64,000 nt of DNA from SCUD01 sp036824505 (GTDB taxonomy: Bacteria; Pseudomonadota; Gammaproteobacteria; Steroidobacterales; Steroidobacteraceae): the NCBI GenBank assembly GCA_036824505.1, contig DAITAA010000016.1:10024-74023 (forward strand), given 5' to 3'. A program made the position numbers and the translations under genes. Positions 9,970 through 17,980 of the stretch are shown here, one piece after another. The notes under the pieces were generated by a model. It was not told the origin of the DNA, did not search any database, and saw nothing but the letters and a program-made list of their open reading frames with translations. Within the stretch, counting starts at the first letter, position 1, and every line of letters begins with the position of its first letter.

Positions 9970-12369
9970 TCAAGCTTTCTTCGTTTCCCCACCGCTCGCC
10001 AGGAACAGCCAGGTCTCGACGACGGTGTCCGGGTTCAGCGAAATGCTGTCGATGCCCTGGTCAACGAGCCAGCGCGCGAGATCCGGGTGATCGGACGGGC
10101 CCTGGCCGCAGATGCCGATGTACTTGCCCGCGTCGCGGCATGCGCGGATCGCCATGGTAAGCAGGGCCTTGACGGCCTCATCGCGTTCGTCGAACAGGCC
10201 CGCAATGATCGCCGAATCCCGGTCGATACCGAGCGTGAGCTGCGTCATGTCATTTGAACCGATCGACATGCCGTCGAAATGCTCCAGGTATTGCGCCGCG
10301 AGCAGCGCATTGGTCGGCAATTCGCACATCATGATCACTTTCAGACCGTTCTCGCCACGCCGAAGACCATTGCTCGCCAGCAGCTCCACGACCCGTCGGC
10401 CTTCGTCCACGGTGCGCACGAACGGGACCATGACCTGCACATTGACGAGGCCCATCTCCTCGCGCACGCGCCGAAGTGCCCTGCATTCGAGCTCGAAACA
10501 GGGTCTGAATGACTTGTCAGTGAAGCGCGAGGCACCGCGGAAGCCGAGCATCGGATTTTCCTCGTGCGGCTCGTACTCCCGCCCGCCCAGCAGGTTGGCA
10601 TATTCATTCGACTTGAAATCGGATAGCCGCACGATCACCGGCTGGGGGGCGAAGGCGGCAGCGATGCAGGCGATGCCTTCGGAGAGCTTTTCGACAAAGA
10701 ACTCGACCGGATTTTCGTAGCCGGCCATTTGCCAGCGGATCTGGTCCTGCAGCCCGCGATCGAGACTGTCGAAGTCGAGCAGCGCGCGCGGATGCACGCC
10801 GATCATCCGGTTGACGATGAATTCCAGGCGTGCGAGCCCGACGCCATGATTCGGGATCGATGCGAAGTCGAAGGCACGGTCCGGATTGCCTACATTCATC
10901 ATGATCCGGACCGGCGGCGACGGCAGTGCGTCGAGTTCGATCTGCTGCTGTTCGAAATCGAGCCGCCCTTCGTAGACGACGCCGGTGTCGCCTTCGGCAC
11001 AGGATACGGTGACGGGCTGGCCCTCGGCGATCGCCAGCGTTGCATTGGCACAACCGACCACGGCCGGTATCCCCAGTTCGCGCGCAATGATGGCGGCATG
11101 GCAGGTTCGGCCGCCACGGTTCGTCACGATGGCCGAGGCCCGCTTCATGACCGGCTCCCAATCGGGATCGGTCATGTCGGAAACCAGCACGTCGCCGGGC
11201 TGTACGCGCGACATCTCCCGGACACTCGCGATGACCCGCGCCGGCCCCGCGCCGATGCGCTGACCGATCGCACGGCCGCTGGTGAGCGCACGGGAGCGGG
11301 TCTTCAGCGTGTAGCGCTGGATCGAGCGTCCGGAGCGGCTCTGGACCGTCTCGGGACGGGCCTGCAGCACGAAGATCTGGCCGGTCTCGCCGTCCTTTCC
11401 CCATTCGATGTCCATCGGGCAGCCGTAGTGGCTCTCGATGACCAGTGCCTGTCGCGCCAGTTCCTGCACGTCTGCATCGCTCAGGCAAAACCGCGTGCGG
11501 TCCTCGGGCGCGACATCCATTGTCTCGACCCAGCGACCGGCGGAGGGACTGCGGGCGTAGATCATCTTCGACGCCTTGGAGCCGAGATTGCGGCGGATGA
11601 TCGCGCGCTTGCCGGCACGCAATGCAGGCTTGAAGACATAGAACTCGTCCGGATTGACCGAACCTTGCACGACCATTTCGCCAAGACCCCAGGAAGCAGT
11701 GATCAGCACGACCTCCCGGAAACCTGACTCGGTATCGAGCGTGAAAACCACGCCGCTGGCGCCCAGGTCGCTGCGAATCATGTGCTGCACGCCGACCGAG
11801 ATCGCAACCTGGCCGTGATCGAAGCCCTGATGCACGCGATAGGCGATGGCGCGGTCGTTGTAAAGCGATGCAAAGACCTGGTGCATTGCCGCGAGCACGG
11901 CCGGTGCGCCACGCACATTCAGGATCGTTTCCTGCTGGCCGGCAAATGAAGCCCCCGGCAGGTCCTCGGCCGTCGCCGAGGAACGCACGGCGACCGCGGT
12001 CGCGCCGGCGCCGCTGAGCGATTCGAAGGCCGCCACGACCTCCTGCTGGAGACGGGCCGGGAACGGTGTCTCGAGAATCAGGTTGCGGATGCGCGTACCC
12101 GTATCAGCAAGCCGCCCGACATCGTCGACATTCAGCCCTTCAAGCAGGGCGCTGATACGGCTGTCGAGGCCGTCCTGGGCGAGGAAATCGCGAAATGCCT
12201 GCGCGGTGGTCGCGAAACCGTCCGGAACCCTGACGCCGGTCTGGCCGAGCTTGCCGATCATTTCGCCAAGCGATGCGTTCTTTCCGCCGACGATGCCGAC
12301 GTCAGCCGAGCGCAGGCTTGCGAAGGGTCGCGTGTATAAGGTCAAGCCCGATCCTCGCGTTACTGGCAC
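9970..12369 (-). CDS. ppsA: Phosphoenolpyruvate synthase
   Basis: PpsA makes PEP from pyruvate and ATP for gluconeogenesis. The 799-residue protein has the N-terminal ATP-grasp domain (VGGKNASLGEM, RSSATAEDLPGASFAGQQET), the phosphohistidine swivelling domain with catalytic His in GGRTCHAAIIARELG, and the C-terminal PEP/pyruvate barrel ending in CGQGPSDHP and DSISLNPD. The start is a GTG at 12369. The regulator gene ppsR is divergent, 64 bp away, an arrangement that is common for this pair. Confidence 0.96.
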   Translation of the reverse strand: MPVTRGSGLTLYTRPFASLRSADVGIVGGKNASLGEMIGKLGQTGVRVPDGFATTAQAFRDFLAQDGLDSRISALLEGLNVDDVGRLADTGTRIRNLILETPFPARLQQEVVAAFESLSGAGATAVAVRSSATAEDLPGASFAGQQETILNVRGAPAVLAAMHQVFASLYNDRAIAYRVHQGFDHGQVAISVGVQHMIRSDLGASGVVFTLDTESGFREVVLITASWGLGEMVVQGSVNPDEFYVFKPALRAGKRAIIRRNLGSKASKMIYARSPSAGRWVETMDVAPEDRTRFCLSDADVQELARQALVIESHYGCPMDIEWGKDGETGQIFVLQARPETVQSRSGRSIQRYTLKTRSRALTSGRAIGQRIGAGPARVIASVREMSRVQPGDVLVSDMTDPDWEPVMKRASAIVTNRGGRTCHAAIIARELGIPAVVGCANATLAIAEGQPVTVSCAEGDTGVVYEGRLDFEQQQIELDALPSPPVRIMMNVGNPDRAFDFASIPNHGVGLARLEFIVNRMIGVHPRALLDFDSLDRGLQDQIRWQMAGYENPVEFFVEKLSEGIACIAAAFAPQPVIVRLSDFKSNEYANLLGGREYEPHEENPMLGFRGASRFTDKSFRPCFELECRALRRVREEMGLVNVQVMVPFVRTVDEGRRVVELLASNGLRRGENGLKVIMMCELPTNALLAAQYLEHFDGMSIGSNDMTQLTLGIDRDSAIIAGLFDERDEAVKALLTMAIRACRDAGKYIGICGQGPSDHPDLARWLVDQGIDSISLNPDTVVETWLFLASGGETKKA

Positions 12370-12433
12370 CTGATACGATCACCGTCACAGCCACTCACGC
12401 CGCGCGGCCGGCAAGCCCACGGAAGAAACCGTC

Positions 12434-13261
12434 ATGAAACAACGACGAACTGTCTTCTTCGTGTCTGACCAGACGGGCGTGACTGCCGAGACCATGGGGC
12501 ACAGTTTGCTGACGCAGTTCGACGGCCTGGAATTCAGGCCGATCACTTTGCCATTCATCACCACGATTGACAAGGCGCGGGAAGCGGTCGCCAAGATCGA
12601 TGAGGCCGCACGCGAAGAAGGTGTGCGACCGGTCGTTTTTGCGACCTTCGTCAACAACAACGTGCGCGACGCCGTGCGGCGCGCCGATTGCGTCTTCCTG
12701 GATTTCTTTGCGGCATTCCTGGATCCGCTTGAACAGGAGTTCGGGCAGCAATCGGCTCACGTGCTCGGTCGCGCGCATGGCATGACCGATCTTACAGCCT
12801 ATACATTGAGGATCAATGCGACGAACTTTGCGCTCGCCAATGACGACGGTGCGCAGACGCATGATTACGACCGCGCCGATGTGATCCTGCTCGGAGTTTC
12901 GCGGTCGGGCAAGACCCCGACCTGCGTATACGTGGCCCTGCAGTACGCCACGTATGCAGCCAATTATCCGCTGACCGAGGAGGATCTTGACCTCGGCCGG
13001 CTCCCGGCCCCCGTCGAGCCGCATCGCCGCAAGCTGTTCGGGCTGACGATACAGCCGGATCGGCTGCACCAGATCCGCCAGGAGCGGCGACCGAACAGCC
13101 GTTACGCTTCGCTGCAGCAGTGTGCGTATGAAGTGCGCGCCGCCCAACAATTGTACGAGCGTCACGGAATTCCGTTCCTGGACACGACCGATTGCTCGAT
13201 TGAGGAAATCGCGGCCCGTCTGCTGGAGCGCATGTCGATCCCCCGTCGCGTGCGTCCGTGA
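12434..13261 (+). CDS. ppsR: PEP synthase regulatory protein (bifunctional kinase/phosphorylase, DUF299)
   Basis: PpsR inactivates PEP synthase by ADP-dependent phosphorylation of a Thr near the catalytic His and reactivates it by phosphorolysis. The 275-residue protein has the family opening TVFFVSDQTGVTAETMGHSLL and the nucleotide-binding loop GVSRSGKTPTCVYVA. The C-terminus has the RPNSRYASLQQCAYEV and DTTDCSIEEIA patterns. Its divergence from ppsA supports the partner assignment. Confidence 0.94.
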   Translation: MKQRRTVFFVSDQTGVTAETMGHSLLTQFDGLEFRPITLPFITTIDKAREAVAKIDEAAREEGVRPVVFATFVNNNVRDAVRRADCVFLDFFAAFLDPLEQEFGQQSAHVLGRAHGMTDLTAYTLRINATNFALANDDGAQTHDYDRADVILLGVSRSGKTPTCVYVALQYATYAANYPLTEEDLDLGRLPAPVEPHRRKLFGLTIQPDRLHQIRQERRPNSRYASLQQCAYEVRAAQQLYERHGIPFLDTTDCSIEEIAARLLERMSIPRRVRP

Positions 13262-13291
13262 CGCGAATCGTGACAAACAGCACGATTCGCG
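13262..13291 (+). terminator. Perfect 11-bp hairpin after ppsR
   Basis: CGCGAATCGTG (13262-13272) and CACGATTCGCG (13281-13291) form a perfect stem with an 8-nt loop directly after the ppsR stop. No U tract follows, so termination would be weak or factor-dependent. Confidence 0.5.
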
Positions 13292-13330
13292 CGGGAAAGG
13301 GGCAAATAAGCGTGTGATATAGTCAAATCC

Positions 13331-13792
13331 ATGATTTCGGATCACCTCTGCGCGGTTTCCTGGCGTGCCAGGCCGCGGTCATTCGTCAGCCTGATGACGC
13401 TGTATGAAAGCAACTTCATACGCTTCGGCTGGCTGGTCCCGGACCTGCGGCAACTGTCCGGCTCCATGCAATCGGTCGTGGCAGGAGAACCGGCCCTTGA
13501 GTTGTGTGTCGTCGAGCAAAGTCGCTACACGACGACACTCGCCATGTCCTACCTGTTCGCCGATTTCGGCGGTCAGCAACGTGATCCCGAACTTGAAATC
13601 CGCGTCTACCACGATGCGCGGCTTGCCGAGGCGCGCACCAGGTCCGTCGAGCCGGCACACCCGCAACTTCGGAGACTGGCCGCATCGATTCCGCGCGAGA
13701 ATGACAGGCGCTGGTCCTGCAACATGCTTTTGAACAAGTGGCTGGAGTATTGCGCCTTCACCGGTCACCGGTTTGCGCTGCCGCCGGCCTGA
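13331..13792 (+). CDS. DUF1249 (YqiB-like) protein
   Basis: This 153-residue cytoplasmic protein aligns with E. coli YqiB: MTLYESNFIRF near the N-terminus, VEQSRYTTTLAM, LEIRVYHDARLAEA, and the C-terminal NMLLNKWLEYC block. YqiB has no established biochemical role. It is followed after 9 bp by the coiled-coil gene at 13802, so the two are probably cotranscribed. Confidence 0.8.
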   Translation: MISDHLCAVSWRARPRSFVSLMTLYESNFIRFGWLVPDLRQLSGSMQSVVAGEPALELCVVEQSRYTTTLAMSYLFADFGGQQRDPELEIRVYHDARLAEARTRSVEPAHPQLRRLAASIPRENDRRWSCNMLLNKWLEYCAFTGHRFALPPA

Positions 13793-13801
13793 TCCAGGTC
13801 C

Positions 13802-14842
13802 ATGCGCATGGCTGTCACTCTTCCCGAAAAATGGTCGCAGCTGAAGCTGCCAACGATCGGAAAGCCCGATCCGCTGGAAGAGCAGCGTTTGCTGAAGCTC
13901 TTCTGGAATCGTGCTGAACTCAAGAAGGAACTGCAGGAGCTGGATGATCAGCTTCACAACCTGCGCAATAAACTGAAGCAGCAGGAGAACGCCAATGGGC
14001 GCCTGCAACAGCAGCTCGAGCAACTGGAAGTCCTGCTGGGCAATCCCGAGCGCGGTCACGATGCGCTCGTGCACTTCGGTCTGAAGTCGCTGTGGCGTGC
14101 CTGTCGCGAACAGCTCGAGACCTTCGCGGCGGACCTCAAGCGCCAGAAGCAGGACCGTGAACGCAAGAAGCAGCTCGAGGAGTTCCAGCAGGATCGCTCT
14201 GAGCGCCTCAAGATCGCGGACGAGCGCCTGCGCCAGGCTCAGGAAATAGTCGACGCCGAGCGCGCGCGCCTGCGCCAGGGCGAGGATCGCATCGCGAATC
14301 TGAAGGGATTCTGGAACTACTTCCGGCGCCGCGGGCTTGCGGCGGAGATCCCGGCGCAGCGCCAGCGCTGCTTGGTTGCGGAGAAGCAACTCGAGGACAT
14401 GCGTGAGGCGCATCGCACGATAGAGAAGGAACCGTGGCCGGAGTTTCCGGGCCTGACCATCGAAGGCCGCAGAATCGTCAACCTCGCGGTGATCGCGTAT
14501 GCGCAGATTCTCTATTCGCGCCTGGCGGTTTCGGGCCTCGCGCTGGATTCAAGGCTCGCAAACAATCGCAGCGTCGAAAGCGCAAAACACGGCAATCTGG
14601 AGTCCTGCCTGGCCCGGCAGAAAGAAATCGTGAGCGCGCTCGCGCAGGTCAAGTCGCTGGATGGCATCATGGCCGAGGTCAAGAAGCGCACCGACAAGAT
14701 GGCTGCGAGTGCCACCTGGCGCTCGGCGAATGAGACCGTTCCGCAGCCCGCCTCGCTGTCACCCGCGGCCAGCGGCGGCGTGCCGGACGCCAATGTCCTC
14801 GTAGACGACTACTGGGACGTCTACAAGGTCCTGCTGCGCTAG
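13802..14842 (+). CDS. Coiled-coil protein of unknown function
   Basis: I do not recognise this 346-residue protein. Residues 25-85 and 115-175 are heptad-rich, charged helices (for example LKKELQELDDQLHNL and KRQKQDRERKKQLEEF) and should form long coiled coils. There is no signal peptide or transmembrane segment. The C-terminal third contains PGLTIEGRRIVNLAVIAYAQILY and ends in VDDYWDVYKVLLR. It follows the DUF1249 gene with a 9-bp gap. A structural or scaffolding role is possible, but nothing in the sequence proves it. Confidence 0.6.
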   Translation: MRMAVTLPEKWSQLKLPTIGKPDPLEEQRLLKLFWNRAELKKELQELDDQLHNLRNKLKQQENANGRLQQQLEQLEVLLGNPERGHDALVHFGLKSLWRACREQLETFAADLKRQKQDRERKKQLEEFQQDRSERLKIADERLRQAQEIVDAERARLRQGEDRIANLKGFWNYFRRRGLAAEIPAQRQRCLVAEKQLEDMREAHRTIEKEPWPEFPGLTIEGRRIVNLAVIAYAQILYSRLAVSGLALDSRLANNRSVESAKHGNLESCLARQKEIVSALAQVKSLDGIMAEVKKRTDKMAASATWRSANETVPQPASLSPAASGGVPDANVLVDDYWDVYKVLLR

Positions 14843-14859
14843 GACGCCCGGAAAAAGGG

Positions 14860-14910
14860 AAAAAGGGGACGCTCCCCTTTACTTTGAGAAAAGGGGAGCG
14901 TCCCCTTTTT
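14860..14910. repeat. Perfect 21-bp inverted repeat with terminator-like structure
   Basis: Left arm 14860-14880 and right arm 14890-14910 are exact reverse complements, separated by 9 bases. Their core is GGGGACGCTCCCC against GGGGAGCGTCCCC, with A-rich and T-rich ends. Pairing can extend outward through AAAGGG (14854-14859) and CCCTTT (14912-14917). It sits between convergent genes and would act as a bidirectional terminator. The stop codon and last residues of the RND pump on the minus strand lie inside it. Confidence 0.8.
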
Positions 14911-17900
14911 CCCCTTTGTCCACCGCCGGCGCTCCGCCGCGCGAGAAAAGCCCGATCCGGCGGCGCCAGCCATTCAGGTCATCAAGCCACACGTAGAACA
15001 GCGGCACGAAGAACAGCGACGTGATGCTGCCGAAGAACAATCCTGACATCAGCGCCCGCGCCATCGGGTAGTACGCCGGCCCGTCGCCACCGATCTGGGT
15101 ATCGCCAGCCGCGAGCGGCAGCATCGCGAGCAGCGTGACCAGCGATGTCATCAGGATCGGCCGAAGCCGGTGGCGCGCCGCCTCGAGGATTGCGTCATGG
15201 CGGTTCATACCCTCATTTCGCAGATCGATGACGTGCGCAATCAACACGATGCCGATATTCACGATGACACCGATCAGGATCATGATGCCGAGCATGGCCA
15301 TGAAAGTCATCGCCGTGCCGCTGATCGTCAGTCCCCAGAACACGCCAACGACCGCAAACACGATCGAAGTGATGATGGACAGCGGGTACAGCAGTGACTC
15401 GAACAGCGACGCCATGACCAGGTAGATCAGCACGACGGCCAGCAGGATGTTGATCAGCATCTTCTGCGCCGTGTCGTCGCTGTCCTCGACGCTGCGGCCG
15501 TACTTCCACGCGACACCGGGCGGCAGCGGGAACTGCTCCATCACGGCCTCGACGCCCTTCTTGACCTCGTCGAGGCTCGAATCGCTGGAGACGATGCCTT
15601 CAATGGCGACCGAGGTCAGCCGGTCGACGCGCTCGATGGAACGCTCGCTTTGATCGATCCGGAAACTCGCGACCGCGCCCAGCGTGCTGCGCGAACCGTC
15701 CGGCAGGTACAGCGGCGTGGCTGCCAGGTCCTCGATGGTCTGGCGGTCATCGGCGCGGAACGCAAGGCGCATCTGGATCTCGCGCTCGTCGGCGCGGAAG
15801 TCCTTCAGCTTGTCGCCGCGCATCGCAATCGCCACCGTTTGCGCAATGCCCTGCGGCGCCAGGCCGAGGTGCGCGGCACGCTCGCGATCCACGATGATCT
15901 GGACCTCCTGCTCGCCGGCTTTGGCGGTGGTCCGCACCGAGTCGAAGCCGGGCACGTCGCGCAGCCGCTGGACCACAGCGCGCGACAGTTCGACCAGCTG
16001 CTCGGTGGACTCGCCGGTCAGGTGCATGCTGAAGCCGCTGCCCATGCCGCCCTCGTCCTGGTCGAAGCGGAAACTCGGCTTGCCGATGATGATCTCCGGC
16101 AGGCCCTTCTCGACTTCCTTGATCAGTTCGCGGGGCTGGATCGGCAATTCGCGGCGCGGCTTCAGCTTGATGACGCTGGAGGCGTCATTGGGCGTGTAGT
16201 AGCTGTAGATCAGCTCGATGCCGAAGCGGTCCTTGTTCTCCTCCAGGTAGGCCTCGACGCGCGTCACGGCCTCCTCGACGCGCTGCAGCGGGTACGTTCC
16301 CTCGATGTGATACGGCAGGTACATCTGCTCCCTCGCGTCCTGCGGGAACATGTCGACCTTCAGGAGCTTGGTCGCGAATGGCAGCGCCGCCGAGGCGACC
16401 GTGCAGACGACGATCAGCGCCGCCCACCACTGGTGGTTGAACAGCCAGTCGAGGCGCCGCAGGTACCAATCCTGGAAGCGCGCAAATTTGGAACCGGCCT
16501 TGATCGGCGGCGGCGACGGGAAGCGGGCAGTCAACGTCGGGATGATGGTCTGCGCGACAAACAGCGACGCAATCATCGCGACGATAATTGGCACCGCGAC
16601 ATGGACCATGAAGATCGACATCTCACTCTGCTCGCCGAACACGATCGGCAGGAACACGATGACCGTGGACAGCGTGCCGGCAAGCACTGCAAGCCCGACC
16701 TCATCGACCCCGGCGAATGTCGCGCGAAACGGATCGGATCCGGGGACCTGCCGGTGACGGAAGATGCTCTCGGTCACGACCACGGCATTGTCCACCAGCA
16801 GCCCGATCGCGAGCATCATGCCCATCATCGTCAGGATGTTCAGCGAGAAGCCCAGGAAGAACATCGCCGCGAGCGTGATCAAGAGCGAGAAGGGGACCGC
16901 GAGGCTCACGATCAGCGTGGTGCGCCAGTCGCGCAGGAACAGGAACAGCACGACCAGCGCGAGCGCCGCGCCGATCAGGCCGGAATTACGCAACTCGCCA
17001 AGCGAGCTGCGGATGTTCTCGGACTGGTTCGCGAGCACCAGCACATCGACGCCCTGCAGTTGCGGGAGCTTCTGCGCTTCCTTGACGACCGCCATGACGC
17101 GATCGGCGACGTCGACGATATTCGAGCCAGTGGACTTGAAGACGTCGAGCCCCACGCCCGGGCGGCCATTCAGGTGCCGTCCGACTGTCAGTTCCGGCGT
17201 GACCATCTGCACGTCGGCAATGTCGCGCAGCCGCACATTGCCGGTGACGATGAAGTCCTTAACGTCGTCGATTGAGCGAAACTCGCCGATCGGCCGCACC
17301 AGGAAGCGCTGTTGGCCGCCCGTGACTTCGCCTGCACTGACCGAGAAATTCGCGCCTTCCAGCGCGTCGCGCAGACGCGCCACGTCAACACCATAGGCTG
17401 CGAGCCGCACCGGATCGATCAGGATGCGCAATTCCAGCGGCTCGACGCCTTCGAGCGACACGCGCGCGACGCCATCAAGCCGCTCGAGCGGCTTCTTGAG
17501 ATAGCGGTCCAGCATGTCGTACTGCCGCGACAGGTCCTCCTGGCTCGAGATGCGCACCACGACCACGCGGTCATCGCCCGCGGCGAACATGCGGGTCAGG
17601 ATCCGGTTGGCGCTCGGCGGAAACTCGTGGCGTATGGACTCGAGCTTGGTGCGCACAGCGAAGCCGATGGCGGCAGGGTCACGCCCCCATTCGAAGAGTA
17701 CGACGAGTTCCGAACCGTTTTCCGATGAGGTCGAGCGCATTTCCTTGATCCCGGAAAGCGTCGCGATCGCCTCTTCGGCGGGTCGCGTGATCAGCTGCTC
17801 GACTTCTTCCGGTGTGGAACCGTCGTAGGGGATGTTGACCTGCAGGCCGGGGAAGCGGATGTCGGGAAAGAGTTCGAGTGGCAGCATCCAGGTCGATATC

Positions 17901-17977
17901 AGACCGATCAGGGATACCGCAACGAAAGTCATCAGCGTCGTGACCGGGCGGCGTAGCGCAAATCGGGTGTGCAGCAT
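14879..17977 (-). CDS. RND efflux transporter permease (second pump subunit)
   Basis: This 1032-residue inner-membrane RND pump has the N-terminal helix, the paired 4-Cys-free periplasmic loops and a second set of helices near residues 840-1000. It starts with FALRRPVTTLMTFVAVSLIG and carries LELFPDIRFPGLQVNIPYDG, GLLVDNAVVVTESIF in TM4 and ILIGVIVNIGIVLI in the C-terminal half. The proton-relay position reads DN rather than the DD of AcrB. Its last residues (KGEKGDAPLFSK) are encoded by the inverted repeat and look like an acquired tail. It follows the first pump gene by 3 bp, so adaptor-pump-pump form one operon. Confidence 0.93.
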   Translation of the reverse strand: MLHTRFALRRPVTTLMTFVAVSLIGLISTWMLPLELFPDIRFPGLQVNIPYDGSTPEEVEQLITRPAEEAIATLSGIKEMRSTSSENGSELVVLFEWGRDPAAIGFAVRTKLESIRHEFPPSANRILTRMFAAGDDRVVVVRISSQEDLSRQYDMLDRYLKKPLERLDGVARVSLEGVEPLELRILIDPVRLAAYGVDVARLRDALEGANFSVSAGEVTGGQQRFLVRPIGEFRSIDDVKDFIVTGNVRLRDIADVQMVTPELTVGRHLNGRPGVGLDVFKSTGSNIVDVADRVMAVVKEAQKLPQLQGVDVLVLANQSENIRSSLGELRNSGLIGAALALVVLFLFLRDWRTTLIVSLAVPFSLLITLAAMFFLGFSLNILTMMGMMLAIGLLVDNAVVVTESIFRHRQVPGSDPFRATFAGVDEVGLAVLAGTLSTVIVFLPIVFGEQSEMSIFMVHVAVPIIVAMIASLFVAQTIIPTLTARFPSPPPIKAGSKFARFQDWYLRRLDWLFNHQWWAALIVVCTVASAALPFATKLLKVDMFPQDAREQMYLPYHIEGTYPLQRVEEAVTRVEAYLEENKDRFGIELIYSYYTPNDASSVIKLKPRRELPIQPRELIKEVEKGLPEIIIGKPSFRFDQDEGGMGSGFSMHLTGESTEQLVELSRAVVQRLRDVPGFDSVRTTAKAGEQEVQIIVDRERAAHLGLAPQGIAQTVAIAMRGDKLKDFRADEREIQMRLAFRADDRQTIEDLAATPLYLPDGSRSTLGAVASFRIDQSERSIERVDRLTSVAIEGIVSSDSSLDEVKKGVEAVMEQFPLPPGVAWKYGRSVEDSDDTAQKMLINILLAVVLIYLVMASLFESLLYPLSIITSIVFAVVGVFWGLTISGTAMTFMAMLGIMILIGVIVNIGIVLIAHVIDLRNEGMNRHDAILEAARHRLRPILMTSLVTLLAMLPLAAGDTQIGGDGPAYYPMARALMSGLFFGSITSLFFVPLFYVWLDDLNGWRRRIGLFSRGGAPAVDKGEKGDAPLFSK

Positions 17978-17980
17978 GAA

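Noticed and set aside
12857..12870. A near match to the operator inside ppsR (GTGCG-N4-CGCAT)
   Set aside because: It lacks the final base, sits deep in coding sequence and has no -35/-10 arrangement. Other near matches in coding regions were rejected likewise.
15650..17275. A long open frame on the plus strand across the RND pump (541 codons)
   Set aside because: It is antisense to a clear RND pump, is rich in Arg, Asp and His with no recognisable domain, and arises from high GC in the complementary frame. Similar long shadows at 2400-3416, 19133-20569, 22669-23940 and 47721-49064 were dropped for the same reason.
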